A stretch of 64,000 nucleotides of DNA from NCBI GenBank assembly GCA_051006995.1, contig JBPCSQ010000009.1, positions 58,688 through 122,687 on the forward strand, written 5' to 3'. Below, piece after piece: positions 34,632-44,300 of this stretch. The position numbers were made by a program, and so were the translations under genes. Each line of letters opens with the position of its first letter. Within the stretch, counting starts at the first letter, position 1. The notes under the pieces are model-generated. The model was given only the letters and a program-made list of their open reading frames with translations, was not told the DNA's origin and made no database searches. The stretch comes from JAIQGF01 sp051006995 (GTDB lineage: Bacteria; Acidobacteriota; Terriglobia; Terriglobales; Acidobacteriaceae).

Positions 34632-34659
34632 GCCCGCTGAAGCGGGCTCGTCCTTTTTT
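34632..34659 (+). terminator. Terminator CGCCCGCT / AGCGGGC with T-run
   Basis: GCCCGCT-GA-AGCGGGC is followed by TCGTCCTTTTTT. Another perfect hairpin, CCCACGGC-TTAC-GCCGTGGG, lies at 34668-34687 without a T-run. Together they close the GT39-like gene. Confidence 0.65.
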
Positions 34660-34771
34660 GCAGCTCACCCACGGCTTACGCCGTGGGCTACAGTATTTCG
34701 CGCGCTACGCGCGCTGACTTTATCGCAGCATTAGCAGCACAAGCCCCACGCCAAAGAATCGCTCGCGCCAA

Positions 34772-34796
34772 GAGAAACGGGCCGCGGTAGCGGCCC
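34772..34796 (-). terminator. Probable terminator of the aminotransferase gene
   Basis: On the minus strand GGGCCGC-TACC-GCGGCCC is followed by GTTTCTCT. The T-run is interrupted, so efficiency is uncertain. Confidence 0.5.
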
Positions 34797-34799
34797 GAA

Positions 34800-34834
34800 A
34801 ATTTCAAATTACAGATTTCCAACTACAAATTCTT
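34800..34834. repeat. AT-rich heptamer array at the end of the aminotransferase gene
   Basis: Five units: AATTTCA, AATTACA, GATTTCC, AACTACA, AATTCTT. The last overlaps the aminotransferase stop region and its final codons. Same 7-bp period as elsewhere, but a quite different base composition. Confidence 0.6.
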
Positions 34835-36034
34835 CTTCGTCCAGTCCTCGATCCGGTCCAGCGCCTTCTGGATGTTCTCCATGGAATTGGCGACGCTGAA
34901 GCGGAGGTAGCCTTCGCCGAAGGCGCCAAAAGCGGTGCCGCTGAGGCCGGCAACACCGGCCTGCTCCAGCAGCGCGTCGGCCAATTTCTTCGACGGCCAT
35001 CCGGTCTTGGTGACGTTCGGGAAAACGTAGAACGCGCCTTTCGGAAGGCGGCAGGAAAAGCCCTTGATCTTGTTCAGGCGATCCACCATGTAGTCGCGGC
35101 GGCGCTTGAACTCGGCGCACATCTTGTCCACGGATTTCTGATCGCCCTTCAGGGCCTCGATGCCGGCCATCTGGGTGAAGCTCGCGGTGCACGAGACCGC
35201 ATTGGTCTGCAGACGCGCGACCTGCGCGGCCAGATCGGCACGCATGACGCCGTAGCCCATGCGCCATCCGGTCATGGCGTAGGTCTTGGAGAAACCATCG
35301 AGCATTATGGTGCGGTCCTTGAAGTCCTCCACCGCCATGATGGAGTGGTGATCGCCTTCGAAGAGGAGGCGGCTGTAAATCTCGTCGGAGAGGACGTAGA
35401 TGTCGCGGTCGCCGATGGCTTCGGCGATCTGCTCGATGTCTTTCTTGTTCAGCACGCCGCCGGTGGGATTGTGCGGCGAGTTGAGAATGATCATCTTGGT
35501 GCGCGGGCTGATGAGACGCGCCAGTTCCTTGACGTCGAGGCGGAAATCGAGATCCTCGCGCAACTGGATGGGCACGGCCTTGGCGCCGACGAAATTGATC
35601 ATGGACTCGTAAATCGGGAAGCCTGGGTTGGGGTAGATCACCTCGTCGCCTTCGTCGGCCAGCGCCATGATGACGTAAAACATGATCGGCTTGCCGCCGG
35701 GGACGACGACGACTTCCTCGGGGATGACTTTCACGCCGCGGGTGCGGGAAACGTAGTCGGCAATGGTCTGGCGCAGCTCGGGCAGTCCCGGCGCAGGGCC
35801 ATAGTGGGTGAAGCCCTTGTTCAGGGCGTTGATGCCGGCCTGGATGATGTTCGACGGGGTGTCGAAGTCGGGCTCGCCAATCTCCAGGTGAACAATGTTC
35901 TTGCCCTGTGCTTCCAGGGCTCGGGCGCGGACCAGGACTTCAAACGCGGTCTCGGTGCCGAGCCGCGACATCCGCTTCGCCAGGCGAAGCGCGGGCGTAA
36001 CTGCTGCTGTTTTCTGCATAGTGGAAGTAGCCAT
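34823..36034 (-). CDS. PLP-dependent aminotransferase, class I/II (aspartate aminotransferase type)
   Basis: Fold-type I aminotransferase of 403 residues. The Schiff-base lysine is Lys250 in DGFSKTYAMTGWR; the phosphate-binding Arg follows in the same stretch. ILNSPHNPTGGVL and LSDEIYSRLLF carry the Asn and Asp/Tyr that contact PLP. The closing GEGYLRFSVANS holds the Arg that binds the substrate carboxylate. The family (AAT Ib / LL-DAP-like) covers several amino acids, so the substrate is uncertain. Monocistronic by the look of its neighbours. Confidence 0.92.
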   Translation of the reverse strand: MATSTMQKTAAVTPALRLAKRMSRLGTETAFEVLVRARALEAQGKNIVHLEIGEPDFDTPSNIIQAGINALNKGFTHYGPAPGLPELRQTIADYVSRTRGVKVIPEEVVVVPGGKPIMFYVIMALADEGDEVIYPNPGFPIYESMINFVGAKAVPIQLREDLDFRLDVKELARLISPRTKMIILNSPHNPTGGVLNKKDIEQIAEAIGDRDIYVLSDEIYSRLLFEGDHHSIMAVEDFKDRTIMLDGFSKTYAMTGWRMGYGVMRADLAAQVARLQTNAVSCTASFTQMAGIEALKGDQKSVDKMCAEFKRRRDYMVDRLNKIKGFSCRLPKGAFYVFPNVTKTGWPSKKLADALLEQAGVAGLSGTAFGAFGEGYLRFSVANSMENIQKALDRIEDWTKKNL

Positions 36035-36145
36035 TATATCGCCCCCTCAGGCTGGTGAGGCCAAACGGTCGAGTTTTCACCAGCGTGGCACGGGGGTGCA
36101 GTGACCAGCATCACAGGAGAGCGTTTCAGTGTTGCACGCCAATCC

Positions 36146-36177
36146 AGCAGGTCCCTCGCTGCGCTCGGGATGACACC
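36146..36177. repeat. REP-like palindromic repeat, copy 3
   Basis: GGTCCCTCGCTGCGCTCGGG, followed by ATGAC, is nearly identical to copy 1 at 26254. It lies between the GT2 and aminotransferase genes, which are both on the minus strand. Confidence 0.7.
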
Positions 36178-36189
36178 ATCCAGAATCGT

Positions 36190-37164
36190 TTACTCTGCGA
36201 CGGCAGATTGATCCTTGGCGCGGAGGACTTTGTCGACCGTGTAGGGCGTCTGACTCCCCGGACCGTAATAGTGGTGGACGTGCAACTCGCCGAGCAGGCC
36301 CATGGCGAGCAACTGCACGCCGGCAATGATGAGGACGGCGGCGGCGATCATCAGCGGGCCGTGGGCGGTCATGATGGCTTCGTGATACAGCAGCTTGACG
36401 AAGACCAGCCACAGCGCGATCCCCAGGCCGGCAAGATTACTCAGCATGCCGACAGTGCCGAAGAAATGCAGCGGGCGCGAGAGGTACCGCAGCAGAAAAC
36501 GAATGGTGATCAGGTCAAAGAAGACGCGGAAGGTGCGCCCGAGTCCGTAGTGCGAGTTGCCGCGCTCGCGCACCGAGTTCTTGATGGGAATCTCGCAGAT
36601 GGAGGCGCCATGCCAGGAGGCCAGCGCGGGGATGAAGCGGTGCAACTCGCCGTAGAGCGGCACTTGCGCCAGCAGGTCGCGGCGATAGGCCTTGAAAGTA
36701 GTGCCGAAATCGTGGATGTCCACGCCGCTCAAGCGGGCCATGAGCCAGTTGGCGCAGCGGGAAGGAATGCGGCGGAGCCAAAGATTATCGGTACGGCGCT
36801 TGCGCCAGCCGCTGACGATGTCGTAACCCTCGGCGAGCTTTTCCAGAAAGAGAGGGATGTCGCTGGGGTCGTGCTGCAAGTCGCCGTCCATGGCAATAAT
36901 GGAATCCCCGGTGGCGTGATCAAAGCCGGCGGCGAGGGCGGCAGTCTGGCCGAAGTTGCGGCGCAGCTTGACCACGACGACGCGGCTGTCCACCGCCGCC
37001 ACCTCGTGCAGCAGGGCGAAGGTACGGTCGGTGCTGCCGTCGTCCACGAAGACCAGCTCGAACGTCTCCGCCTGGGCTTCCATCACGGCTTTCAGGCGAT
37101 CGTAGAGCTCGGTGACGTTGTCCTGCTCATTGTGCAGGGGGATGACGATGGAGTACTTCGGCAC
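36190..37164 (-). CDS. Polyprenyl-phosphate glycosyltransferase, GT2 family (ArnC/GtrB/DPM type)
   Basis: Membrane enzyme (324 residues) that loads a sugar from an NDP donor onto undecaprenyl phosphate. The GT-A domain has YSIVIPLHNEQDN, LVFVDDGSTDRT and the metal-binding AMDGDLQHDP. The acceptor-side KAYRRDLL and the loop RERGNSHYGLGRTFR match the GtrB/DPM group. Two C-terminal membrane helices (about 230-295) complete the fold. The lipid-linked sugar could feed a GT39-like enzyme such as the one at 33312; that pairing is inferred from family roles, not from an operon. Confidence 0.9.
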   Translation of the reverse strand: MPKYSIVIPLHNEQDNVTELYDRLKAVMEAQAETFELVFVDDGSTDRTFALLHEVAAVDSRVVVVKLRRNFGQTAALAAGFDHATGDSIIAMDGDLQHDPSDIPLFLEKLAEGYDIVSGWRKRRTDNLWLRRIPSRCANWLMARLSGVDIHDFGTTFKAYRRDLLAQVPLYGELHRFIPALASWHGASICEIPIKNSVRERGNSHYGLGRTFRVFFDLITIRFLLRYLSRPLHFFGTVGMLSNLAGLGIALWLVFVKLLYHEAIMTAHGPLMIAAAVLIIAGVQLLAMGLLGELHVHHYYGPGSQTPYTVDKVLRAKDQSAVAE

Positions 37165-37237
37165 GAAGGGGATTATAGCTCGCGCTAGGTGGATTGACTT
37201 AGAAGCGGCCGGGAGCGGCCGCGGCGGGCAGCTCCCA

Positions 37238-37726
37238 CTAGTTGCCGTGCATGACGTAGCCCGGTTCCAGCGGGAGTTTGCCGTTCACGCGGACCACATT
37301 GACACCGCTGGTGACGGAATAAATGTCAATGAGGCCGACGGCGCCGGGCAGGCTTTCGACCATGCGAATGACGGTGGAATCAGAATCGACGACCACGAAG
37401 AAGCTGGGATTGGTGGCGATGGTGGCCTTCAGCCTCTCGGCGCTGATGCCGAACACTTTTTCGAGCACGGGTTTGACGGCCGGATTGGAGGGATCGCGCA
37501 GAACAAAGGTGACTTTCCCGCCGCTGGGCCATGCCAGCACGCCGCTGGAGAGTTTGGCCAGCTCAGCCGAGGTCAGCGCCTTTACCTGGTTTCCCTTGTT
37601 GACGATGAGGGCGAGATCGCGCGCCAGCGAACAAACGGACGCTGCCATAACAACCGCCAACAGCAATCCACACTGGCGTATCCCCTGCAGCGGCAAGACG
37701 CCTCCTCGCTGGGCGGATTTAAGCAC
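37238..37726 (-). CDS. Orphan PstS-like periplasmic substrate-binding domain
   Basis: Exported protein of 162 residues. A signal peptide (about residues 15-35) leads to a truncated PBP-like domain: LALIVNKGNQVKALTSAELAKLSSG, then GLIDIYSVTSGVNVVRVNGKLP. This matches the short phosphate-binding-like (PF12849) family rather than full PstS (about 320 residues). No ABC transporter genes are adjacent, so it may act as a sensor or scavenger. ATG 37726 is the only start that keeps the signal peptide. Confidence 0.72.
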   Translation of the reverse strand: MLKSAQRGGVLPLQGIRQCGLLLAVVMAASVCSLARDLALIVNKGNQVKALTSAELAKLSSGVLAWPSGGKVTFVLRDPSNPAVKPVLEKVFGISAERLKATIATNPSFFVVVDSDSTVIRMVESLPGAVGLIDIYSVTSGVNVVRVNGKLPLEPGYVMHGN

Positions 37727-37814
37727 AACCGGCCGCGAACGGGAACCACAAAGACGTAACTGATGGGGTTCGGCACAGGCAAGCGCATTTGCATTTCAAA
37801 AACAGGGAGCTACC

Positions 37815-39239
37815 ATGGCGGCGATGCGAAACCTAGCGCTTGTCCTGGCGCTGTGCGCTGCGCTCGTCGCGAATGCGCAGGCGCCGGCCGATACCCTGCC
37901 GATCACCACCTTATCCGAGAAAGCGCGGGAACTGTATACGCGCGCCCTGTCGGATTCCATGAACTTTCATCTCGAGCGCGCACTGACGGACTGGCGCGCG
38001 GCGGTGAAGCTGGACCCGAATTTCGCCCTGGCCAACCTGTTCATCGCCTTCCGCACGCAAGACCCGGTGGAAGCGAAAGCGGCGCTGAAGAAGGCCAACG
38101 CGGCGGCGCCCCACAGCACGGCAGGCGAGCGGTTGATGGTGAAGTGGATCACGGGGGTGCGCGAAGGGAATTTCGTCAGCGGCATCGCCGCCATGAACGA
38201 CCTGGTTGCAATGTATCCGAAGGACAAGCAACTGCTGTCGCTGGCGGGCAATTGGCTGATGGTCCGGGGCAGCTACGATCGGGCTGCGGACTTGCTGAAT
38301 CGGGCGCTGGAGGTGGACCCAGGTTATCCACCGGCGCTCAACTCGGCCGCTTATGCGTACGCGCAAATGGGCGATTTCGCGCAGGCCACCACGCTGATGG
38401 AACGCTACGCCAAAGCGCTGCCGAACGAACCCAACGCGCAGGATTCCTATGCTGAGATCCTGCGCATGGCGGGAAAATTCGATGAAGCCGTCGAGCGCTA
38501 TCAGGCGGCGCTGAAGATTGAACCTGGATTCTCCATCATGGGCCTGGCGGACACATATGCGCTCAAGGGCGACGAGCAGCGGGCGCGAGCGGAGTACGCG
38601 AGGTGCAACGAGCAGGCGGAAATGTCGGAAGACCGGATTCTGTGTCGCCTGCAAATGCCGATCACGTATGTTCGCGAGAAAAATTACAAGGCCGCCGACG
38701 AGGCGTACCTGGCGGCAGCCAAATGGGCGCACGCCAAGGGACTGGGATTAATGGAGGCGCAGGCGCACCGGTTGATGGCCGAGTACCAGCCCAAGGATGA
38801 TGCTGCCCTGATGCATCTGCAACAGGCGGAGACGACGCTAAAGGAACATCCGAATGTTTCCAAGTCCGACGCGGACGAGGAACGGGCGCGAATCCTGCGC
38901 TGGCGGTATGTACGGATGACGCATGCGGGCAAGCAAGCCCCTGCCAGCCAGGTTCTGGCGCAATTGCGTACGCTGGCCAGCGGCAATGCCAGCGAGATCG
39001 TGCAGCGGGAGTACGCCATTGCAGCCGGCGCGATGGCGCTGGCGGGACACGACGCCAAGCATGCAATCCCGTACCTGCGCGAGGGCCGCAACGACGCGTT
39101 CGCGATGGAAATGCTGGTTCGCGCCTATGAGCAGACCGGGGACAAGGAGTCGCTAGCGGCCGCGCGAACTGCCCTGGGGAACTTGAATTTACCTACCATG
39201 GACCAGGCGCTGGTCGTGCCTGCGTTTCGCGGGAAGTAG
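37815..39239 (+). CDS. Secreted tetratricopeptide repeat protein
   Basis: Predicted exported protein of 474 residues. GGGAGCTACC precedes the ATG. A signal peptide (about 1-22) is followed by at least eight TPR-like units, such as ALTDWRAAVKLDPNFALANL, AADLLNRALEVDPGYPPAL and AVERYQAALKIEPGFSIM. The central part alternates conserved Ala/Tyr/Leu positions at the 34-residue spacing. No enzyme domain. Such proteins typically form periplasmic scaffolds; partner unknown. The heptamer array at 39238 begins on its stop codon. Confidence 0.82.
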   Translation: MAAMRNLALVLALCAALVANAQAPADTLPITTLSEKARELYTRALSDSMNFHLERALTDWRAAVKLDPNFALANLFIAFRTQDPVEAKAALKKANAAAPHSTAGERLMVKWITGVREGNFVSGIAAMNDLVAMYPKDKQLLSLAGNWLMVRGSYDRAADLLNRALEVDPGYPPALNSAAYAYAQMGDFAQATTLMERYAKALPNEPNAQDSYAEILRMAGKFDEAVERYQAALKIEPGFSIMGLADTYALKGDEQRARAEYARCNEQAEMSEDRILCRLQMPITYVREKNYKAADEAYLAAAKWAHAKGLGLMEAQAHRLMAEYQPKDDAALMHLQQAETTLKEHPNVSKSDADEERARILRWRYVRMTHAGKQAPASQVLAQLRTLASGNASEIVQREYAIAAGAMALAGHDAKHAIPYLREGRNDAFAMEMLVRAYEQTGDKESLAAARTALGNLNLPTMDQALVVPAFRGK

Positions 39240-39265
39240 CTTTCAGCTATCAGCCTTCAGCAAAG
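39238..39265. repeat. Short heptamer array
   Basis: Four units AGCTTTC, AGCTATC, AGCCTTC, AGCAAAG start at the TPR gene stop codon and run into the end of the convergent RNase H gene. Confidence 0.6.
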
Positions 39266-39720
39266 GCGGGGGCGGGGGCCAGACCGATCGCGGGAATTGT
39301 GCGCTCACCCGCTGACGATTGTTCATTGCCGTAGCGGACGGCATGATTGGCGAGGTGGTTGGCCTCCACATTGTGCTCGCGCGGAATGTGGCTGATGGAA
39401 AAATCCAGTGCGCGCGCCAGCTTGCGGCAGGTCCAGTTGAGGGTGTAAAGGCGGGGGCTACGACAGGCGTACTCGCCGTTCATCTGACGGACTACGACTT
39501 CGGAATCGCAGTACACGCGCAGCGCTTTAGCCTTCAGCGCCACCGCCAATTGCAGGGCTTCCAGAACGGCGACGTACTCGGCAACATTGTTGTCCTGATG
39601 GCCAATCCATTTAGCGACGCGGATGGTCTCGCCATCCGGGATATGGAGCACCACGCCAATGCCGGCGGGACCGGGGTTACCGTGGGAGCCGCCGTCAACG
39701 TAAGCCACCAAGTACGACAT
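39250..39720 (-). CDS. Ribonuclease HI family protein
   Basis: Cytosolic RNase H-fold enzyme (156 residues from ATG 39720), which cuts RNA in RNA-DNA hybrids. Motifs: YVDGGSHGNPGPAG with the first Asp, NNVAEYVAVLEAL with the Glu, VYCDSEVVVRQMNG with the second Asp. The position of the fourth carboxylate reads EANHLANHAV, with Asn instead of Asp, as happens in some archaeal/bacterial short RNase HI. ATG 39726 is equally possible. The C-terminal end overlaps a heptamer array, so the last ~10 residues may be accessory. Confidence 0.85.
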   Translation of the reverse strand: MSYLVAYVDGGSHGNPGPAGIGVVLHIPDGETIRVAKWIGHQDNNVAEYVAVLEALQLAVALKAKALRVYCDSEVVVRQMNGEYACRSPRLYTLNWTCRKLARALDFSISHIPREHNVEANHLANHAVRYGNEQSSAGERTIPAIGLAPAPAFAEG

Positions 39721-39938
39721 TTTCATTTTGTTGGAACCACAATGCGCCCGACAGGTTTGCTGGTCAAGAGTCTCGTTAGATGCGGGCTGTGGATATGTCG
39801 TAAATTGGAGCGGATTGTGGAAATTTCTGTGCAAAACGCGGATTCGCGAAACAGCGCGTCTCTAAGCTGCTGCGCAGCTGAAACTTACGAATCGCAAGGT
39901 ACTCTGAATTTTGTTCACGATTGCACACATCATGGGTG

Positions 39939-39966
39939 TTGACATTCAAGCGTTCTACGCTAGTAT
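39939..39966 (+). promoter_or_regulatory. Near-consensus sigma-70 promoter
   Basis: TTGACA (39939-39944), a 16-base spacer and TAGTAT (39961-39966). The -35 is perfect. Predicted start near 39973. No protein gene follows for about 470 bases, which points to a non-coding transcript or a long leader. Confidence 0.65.
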
Positions 39967-39972
39967 CACGCA

Positions 39973-40140
39973 CGTCGACGGGCCAAAGGGTTGGCGAAAT
40001 TAAACGGTCGCCAGTCCAAAGTAGCCCGAGTGATCCGGCCCGGCGGGGCAACCCGTTGGACGGCCGGACCCGAAAAAACCGGCGGATCTGCGAAGGTTCC
40101 GCTGGGGTCCGGTACCGCGAAAGCGGTGGTTGCATCAGGG
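39973..40140 (+). ncRNA. Candidate structured RNA, unknown family
   Basis: Downstream of the promoter the sequence can fold into a chain of stems. (1) TGGCGA 39992-39997 with TCGCCA 40008-40013. (2) TCCGGCC 40034-40040 with GGCCGGA 40062-40068, capped by CGGCGGG/CCCGTTG closed by a GCAA tetraloop. (3) CGGACCC 40065-40071 with GGGTCCG 40105-40111, enclosing GGCGGA/TCCGCT. (4) ACCGC 40114-40118 with GCGGT 40123-40127 and a GAAA tetraloop. Stems 2 and 3 share CGGA (40065-40068), so they compete, as in a switch. I recognise no known riboswitch, 6S, tmRNA, SRP or RNase P signature. The 3' end is not defined. Could be a leader of the gene at 40443 or a free RNA. Confidence 0.35.
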
Positions 40141-40442
40141 GCTGTGACGGTACATGCCTCCACGTTGTCGGCTCTCTCGCAGGAGTCGGCGGCTAGAGCA
40201 TAACCAAAGTCGCAGCCCTTTTAATTTTCCCCACGAAATTACATCCAAGAAACTTTCCCGCCTGCTCGATAACCATTGTTCGGCCCAAGCGTCTGACACA
40301 GCGTCGAACCGCGGGACAACTGTGCGCGTATAGCGGTGTTGGCACGCCAAGACGAAACCGGCGCGCGCGGAGTACACTGCCTAGTTTTGTCGGGTCCCCT
40401 TCGTAACCGGAAGTGCGGCATGACGGACAAGGAGCGAAGCTG

Positions 40443-41285
40443 ATGCGTCACCTGCTGATTCTGTTAGCCATCGTAGGCTGCGCCACGCTGGCCACGGCGC
40501 AAACCGCCGAGGAACTGGTGGCCAAGAACCTCCAGGCCCATGGCGGAGTGGAGAAGATCAAGGCCATCAAGTCGCTGCGCATGGCGGGCAAGTTCCAACA
40601 GGGCCCCTTCACGGCGCAAGTGCAGAACGATACCAAGGCGCCGGACCTGCTGCGGCAGGAGCTCATCATCCAGGGTATGGCGCTGATCATTGCGTATGAC
40701 GGATCGTCAGGATGGCAAATCTCGCCCTTCGAAGGCCGCAAGGACCCGGAACTGCTGGGCGAAGATGATCTGCGTGAGGTCGAAGAGGACGCCGACTTTT
40801 ACGGCCCGCTGGTGGATTACCAGCAAAAAGGCAACAAGATCGAGTACCTCGGGCACGACACGGTGGATGGCGACGATGCCTACCGGCTGAAGGTCACGCT
40901 GAAAAACGGGGACATCTTTTATTACTTCCTCGATCCGGACAGCTACATGGAAATCCGCATCGAGAAGCAGCGCCACATTCGGGGCGCGGTGAAGGAAACC
41001 ATCCAGGATCTAGGGTCCTACAAGCAGGTCGCGGGAGTCTACTACCCGTTCTCGATCGAAAGCGGGCAAAAGCGCAGCTCGCAGCGGACGAAGATTTCCT
41101 TCGACAAGATCGAGGCCAACGTGCCGCTGGAGGATTCCGAGTTCAAGATGCCGGCGGCGCCCGCCGTGCCCTCGCCGCAGGCACATCCGGAGCCACCGGC
41201 GCCGAAACCGCCGGCCGCCAAGCCACCGGCGGCTACCGCTCCCGGGCAGAAGCCGGCGACCGAAAAACCACCTCATCAAGGCTGA
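40443..41285 (+). CDS. LolA-like outer-membrane lipoprotein-sorting/DUF4292-type protein
   Basis: Exported protein of 280 residues. AAGGAGCGAAGCTG precedes the ATG. After the signal peptide (about 1-20), AEELVAKNLQAHGGVEKIKAIKSLRMAGKF is the typical N-terminal helix and first strand of the half-barrel LolA/LppX/DUF4292 fold. Strands continue to about residue 225. A Pro/Ala-rich tail of some 45 residues (PPAPKPPAAKPPA) ends the protein. Probably binds a lipid or lipoprotein in the periplasm. Followed after about 45 bases by the propeller gene, so co-transcription is likely. Confidence 0.78.
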   Translation: MRHLLILLAIVGCATLATAQTAEELVAKNLQAHGGVEKIKAIKSLRMAGKFQQGPFTAQVQNDTKAPDLLRQELIIQGMALIIAYDGSSGWQISPFEGRKDPELLGEDDLREVEEDADFYGPLVDYQQKGNKIEYLGHDTVDGDDAYRLKVTLKNGDIFYYFLDPDSYMEIRIEKQRHIRGAVKETIQDLGSYKQVAGVYYPFSIESGQKRSSQRTKISFDKIEANVPLEDSEFKMPAAPAVPSPQAHPEPPAPKPPAAKPPAATAPGQKPATEKPPHQG

Positions 41286-41330
41286 GGTCGGCCCTCATAC
41301 GAATCATTTCTGCGGAGGACTTCGAAAGTC

Positions 41331-44300
41331 ATGATCGCATCATTTCGGATGGCAACCCTGCGGCTGGCGTTCTCGACCTGCACGATCCTGCTTTTGACAG
41401 CGGGGGCGTGGGCACAGCAACCGGTCCGCTTTGACGCCGGCACGGTTTCCGGTTTGCCGGCAAGAAATATCGGGTCGGCACAAATGAGCGGCCGCATCGC
41501 CGCGGTGGCGGGGGTCACAGAAAACGGACGCACGACGGTATTCATAGGGGCGGCCAGCGGCGGCGTGTGGAAGTCCATCAATGGCGGCAGCACCTTCAAG
41601 CCGGTGTTCGACGACCAGCCCGTGCAATCCATTGGCGCGGTAACCATCGACCCCTCCAATTCAAAAAATGTCTGGGTGGGCACGGGCGAGAGCTGGGTAC
41701 GCAACAGCGTGTCGGTGGGCGACGGCGTGTACAAGTCCACCGATGGCGGCGAGAACTGGACCAACGTCGGGCTGAAGGACTCCGAGCACATTTCGAAGAT
41801 CCTGGTGGACCCGAAAAACAGCAACACGGTGTACGTCTGCGCCAACGGGCACCTGTGGAGCGACGGTGGCGATCGCGGCGTGTTCAAGACCAGCGACGGC
41901 GGCAAAACGTGGCGCAAAGTGCTGGCCGGGGCGAACGCGTCCACCGGCTGCGCCATGCTGGCGATGAGTGCCATGACGCCCGACACGCTGTTTGCATCGC
42001 TGTGGGACTTCCGGCGGCAAGCGTGGACATTCCGCTCCGGCGGGCCGGGCAGCGGACTATTCAAGTCCACCGACGGCGGCGAGCACTGGACCGAGTTGAC
42101 GCCGCAGAACGCGAAGGGCCTGCCTGAGAAACCCTATGGCCGTATCGGGGTGCAGGTGGCGCCATCGAAGCCGAACGTGGTGTACGCCATGATCGAATCG
42201 GCCAAGAGCGCGCTGTTCCGCTCCGACGATGGCGGCCAGAGCTGGCAGAAGCTGGACGCCAGCCAGTTCATGGTGTGGCGGCCGTTCTACTTCGCCAACC
42301 TGATTGTCGATCCCAAGAATGAGAACAAAATTTTCAAGCCCGATTTGCCGCTGCTGCTGAGCGTAAACGGCGGCAAGAGCTTCAGCCAGGTATCGGAGTC
42401 GGCGCACGGCGATTTCCACGACCTGTGGATTGATCCGCTGAACGACAACTACATCTTCGCCGGTGACGACGGCGGCCTGTGGCGCAGCACCGACGGCGGT
42501 ACACGCTGGGAACACCTGGTGAACCTGCCTCTGTCGCAGTTCTACCACGTCAGCGTGGACATGGCCGACCCGTACCACGTCTATGGCGGACTGCAGGACA
42601 ACAGTTCCTGGGTAGGTGATTCGTCGTATCCGGGCGGGGTAACCAACTCGCGCTGGGAGAACATGTACGGCGGCGACGGATTCTGGATGTGGGAAGACCC
42701 GTCGGATGCGAACCACATTTATGCCGAGGCGCAGGGCGGCGAGATCGGGCGCATCAACCGTTGGACGCACCAGGTGCGGCGCATTACCCCGTATCCGAAA
42801 TACGGAGAGAAGAAGCTGCGGTTCAACTGGAACACGCCCATCCAGATCAGCCCGAACGACAAGAGCACGCTCTACCTGGGCGCGCAGTTCTTGTTCCGCT
42901 CGCGCAACCAGGGACAGTCGTGGGAACGCATTTCGCCCGACCTGACGACGAATGATCCGGAAAAACAGAAGCAGGAGGAATCCGGCGGCGTCACCATTGA
43001 CAATTCGGCGGCCGAGATGAACACCACCATCTATTCCATCAGCGAGTCGCCGAAGAACGCGATGGTGCTCTGGGTGGGGACAGACGACGGCAACATCCAG
43101 GTGACTCGCGATGGCGCTAGAACGTGGAACAAAGTGTATACGCCGGAGACAGCGGGTAAAGGCTCCTGGATCACCTGGGTGGAAGCCAGCCGGTTCAGCG
43201 AGAACACGGCCTATGCGACATTCGATCGCCACGTCTACGGCGACCTGACTCCGTACGTGAAGAAGACGACGGATTTTGGCAAGACGTGGACGGCGCTGCC
43301 GACACAAGGAGTTCGCGGCTATGCGCACGTGATCCGCGAAGACACGAAAGACCCCAACCTGCTGTTCCTGGGAACGGAGTTCGGATTGTGGATCAGCGTG
43401 GACGGCGGCCAGCGCTGGGCGCAGTACAAGGGCAGCAACTTCCCGGCAGTGGCGGTGCGCGATCTGGTGGTACATCCGCGGGACTCCGACCTGGTGCTGG
43501 CGACGCACGGACGCGGGATCTGGATCGTGGACGACATCTCGCCGTTGCGTGCGCTTACGCCCGAAATCATGGCCAAGGACGCGGCCTTCTTGCCGAATCC
43601 GGCGGCCGTGCAGTACATCAGGGCGTTTGGCGGCTGGCCGGAAGGAGACGATTCCTACGAAGGTCCAAGCCGGCCCGAGCAGGCCAAGATCACCTACTAT
43701 CAGCGCACGCGGCACATTTTCGGCGACCTGAAAATTGCAATCTTCGATAGCCAGGGCAAGCTGGTGGACACGGTGGCCAGCAGCAAGCACCGCGGGGTGA
43801 ACCGCGCCACGTGGTCGATGCGGCTGAAGCCGCCCAAAGTTCCTCCGGCGGCCAGCGCGGCCTTCGATGCGGCCATCGGGCCGCGTGTGCTGCCCGGCCC
43901 ATACACGGTCAAGATGACCAAGGGCGATAACGTGTACACCACGCAGCTCAACGTGGTGCTGGACCCGCGCGCCAAGTACACCCTCGAAGAACGTAAGGCG
44001 CAGTTCGCGCTGATCGAGAAGGTGGCGGGCACGCTCAATCACATGAGCTGGGCGGTGGATGCGATTATCGGCATCCGTGACGGCGCCAAAATGCGCGCGG
44101 GCAAGCTGGGCGCCGAAGATGCACTGCGCGGAAGCCTGAGCAAGCTGGCGTCCGACGCGGACGCCATCCGGTCGAAAATCGTGGCCACCAAGGAAGGCGG
44201 CGCCATTACCGGCGAGGAGCGCCTGCGGGAGTACACGGCGACCTTGTATGGCGACATCAACTCTTACGAGGGACGTCCGACGGACGAGCAGACGGCTCGC

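Larger units (their letters stand above)
39721..40442. other. 700-base gene-free region with promoter and candidate RNA
   Basis: No convincing gene. An open frame at 39991-40203 has a TTG start, no ribosome binding site and poor codon bias, so it is not called. The stretch holds a near-consensus promoter (39939-39966), a strongly foldable segment (39991-40127) and a TTGGC-AC-GCCAA palindrome at about 40344-40355 that could be an operator for the following LolA-like gene. Confidence 0.6.

Noticed and set aside
39991..40203. A 70-codon frame in the gap before the LolA-like gene
   Set aside because: TTG start with no ribosome site, low-information Ala/Gly/Ser product, poor third-position bias, and it lies across strong RNA stems.
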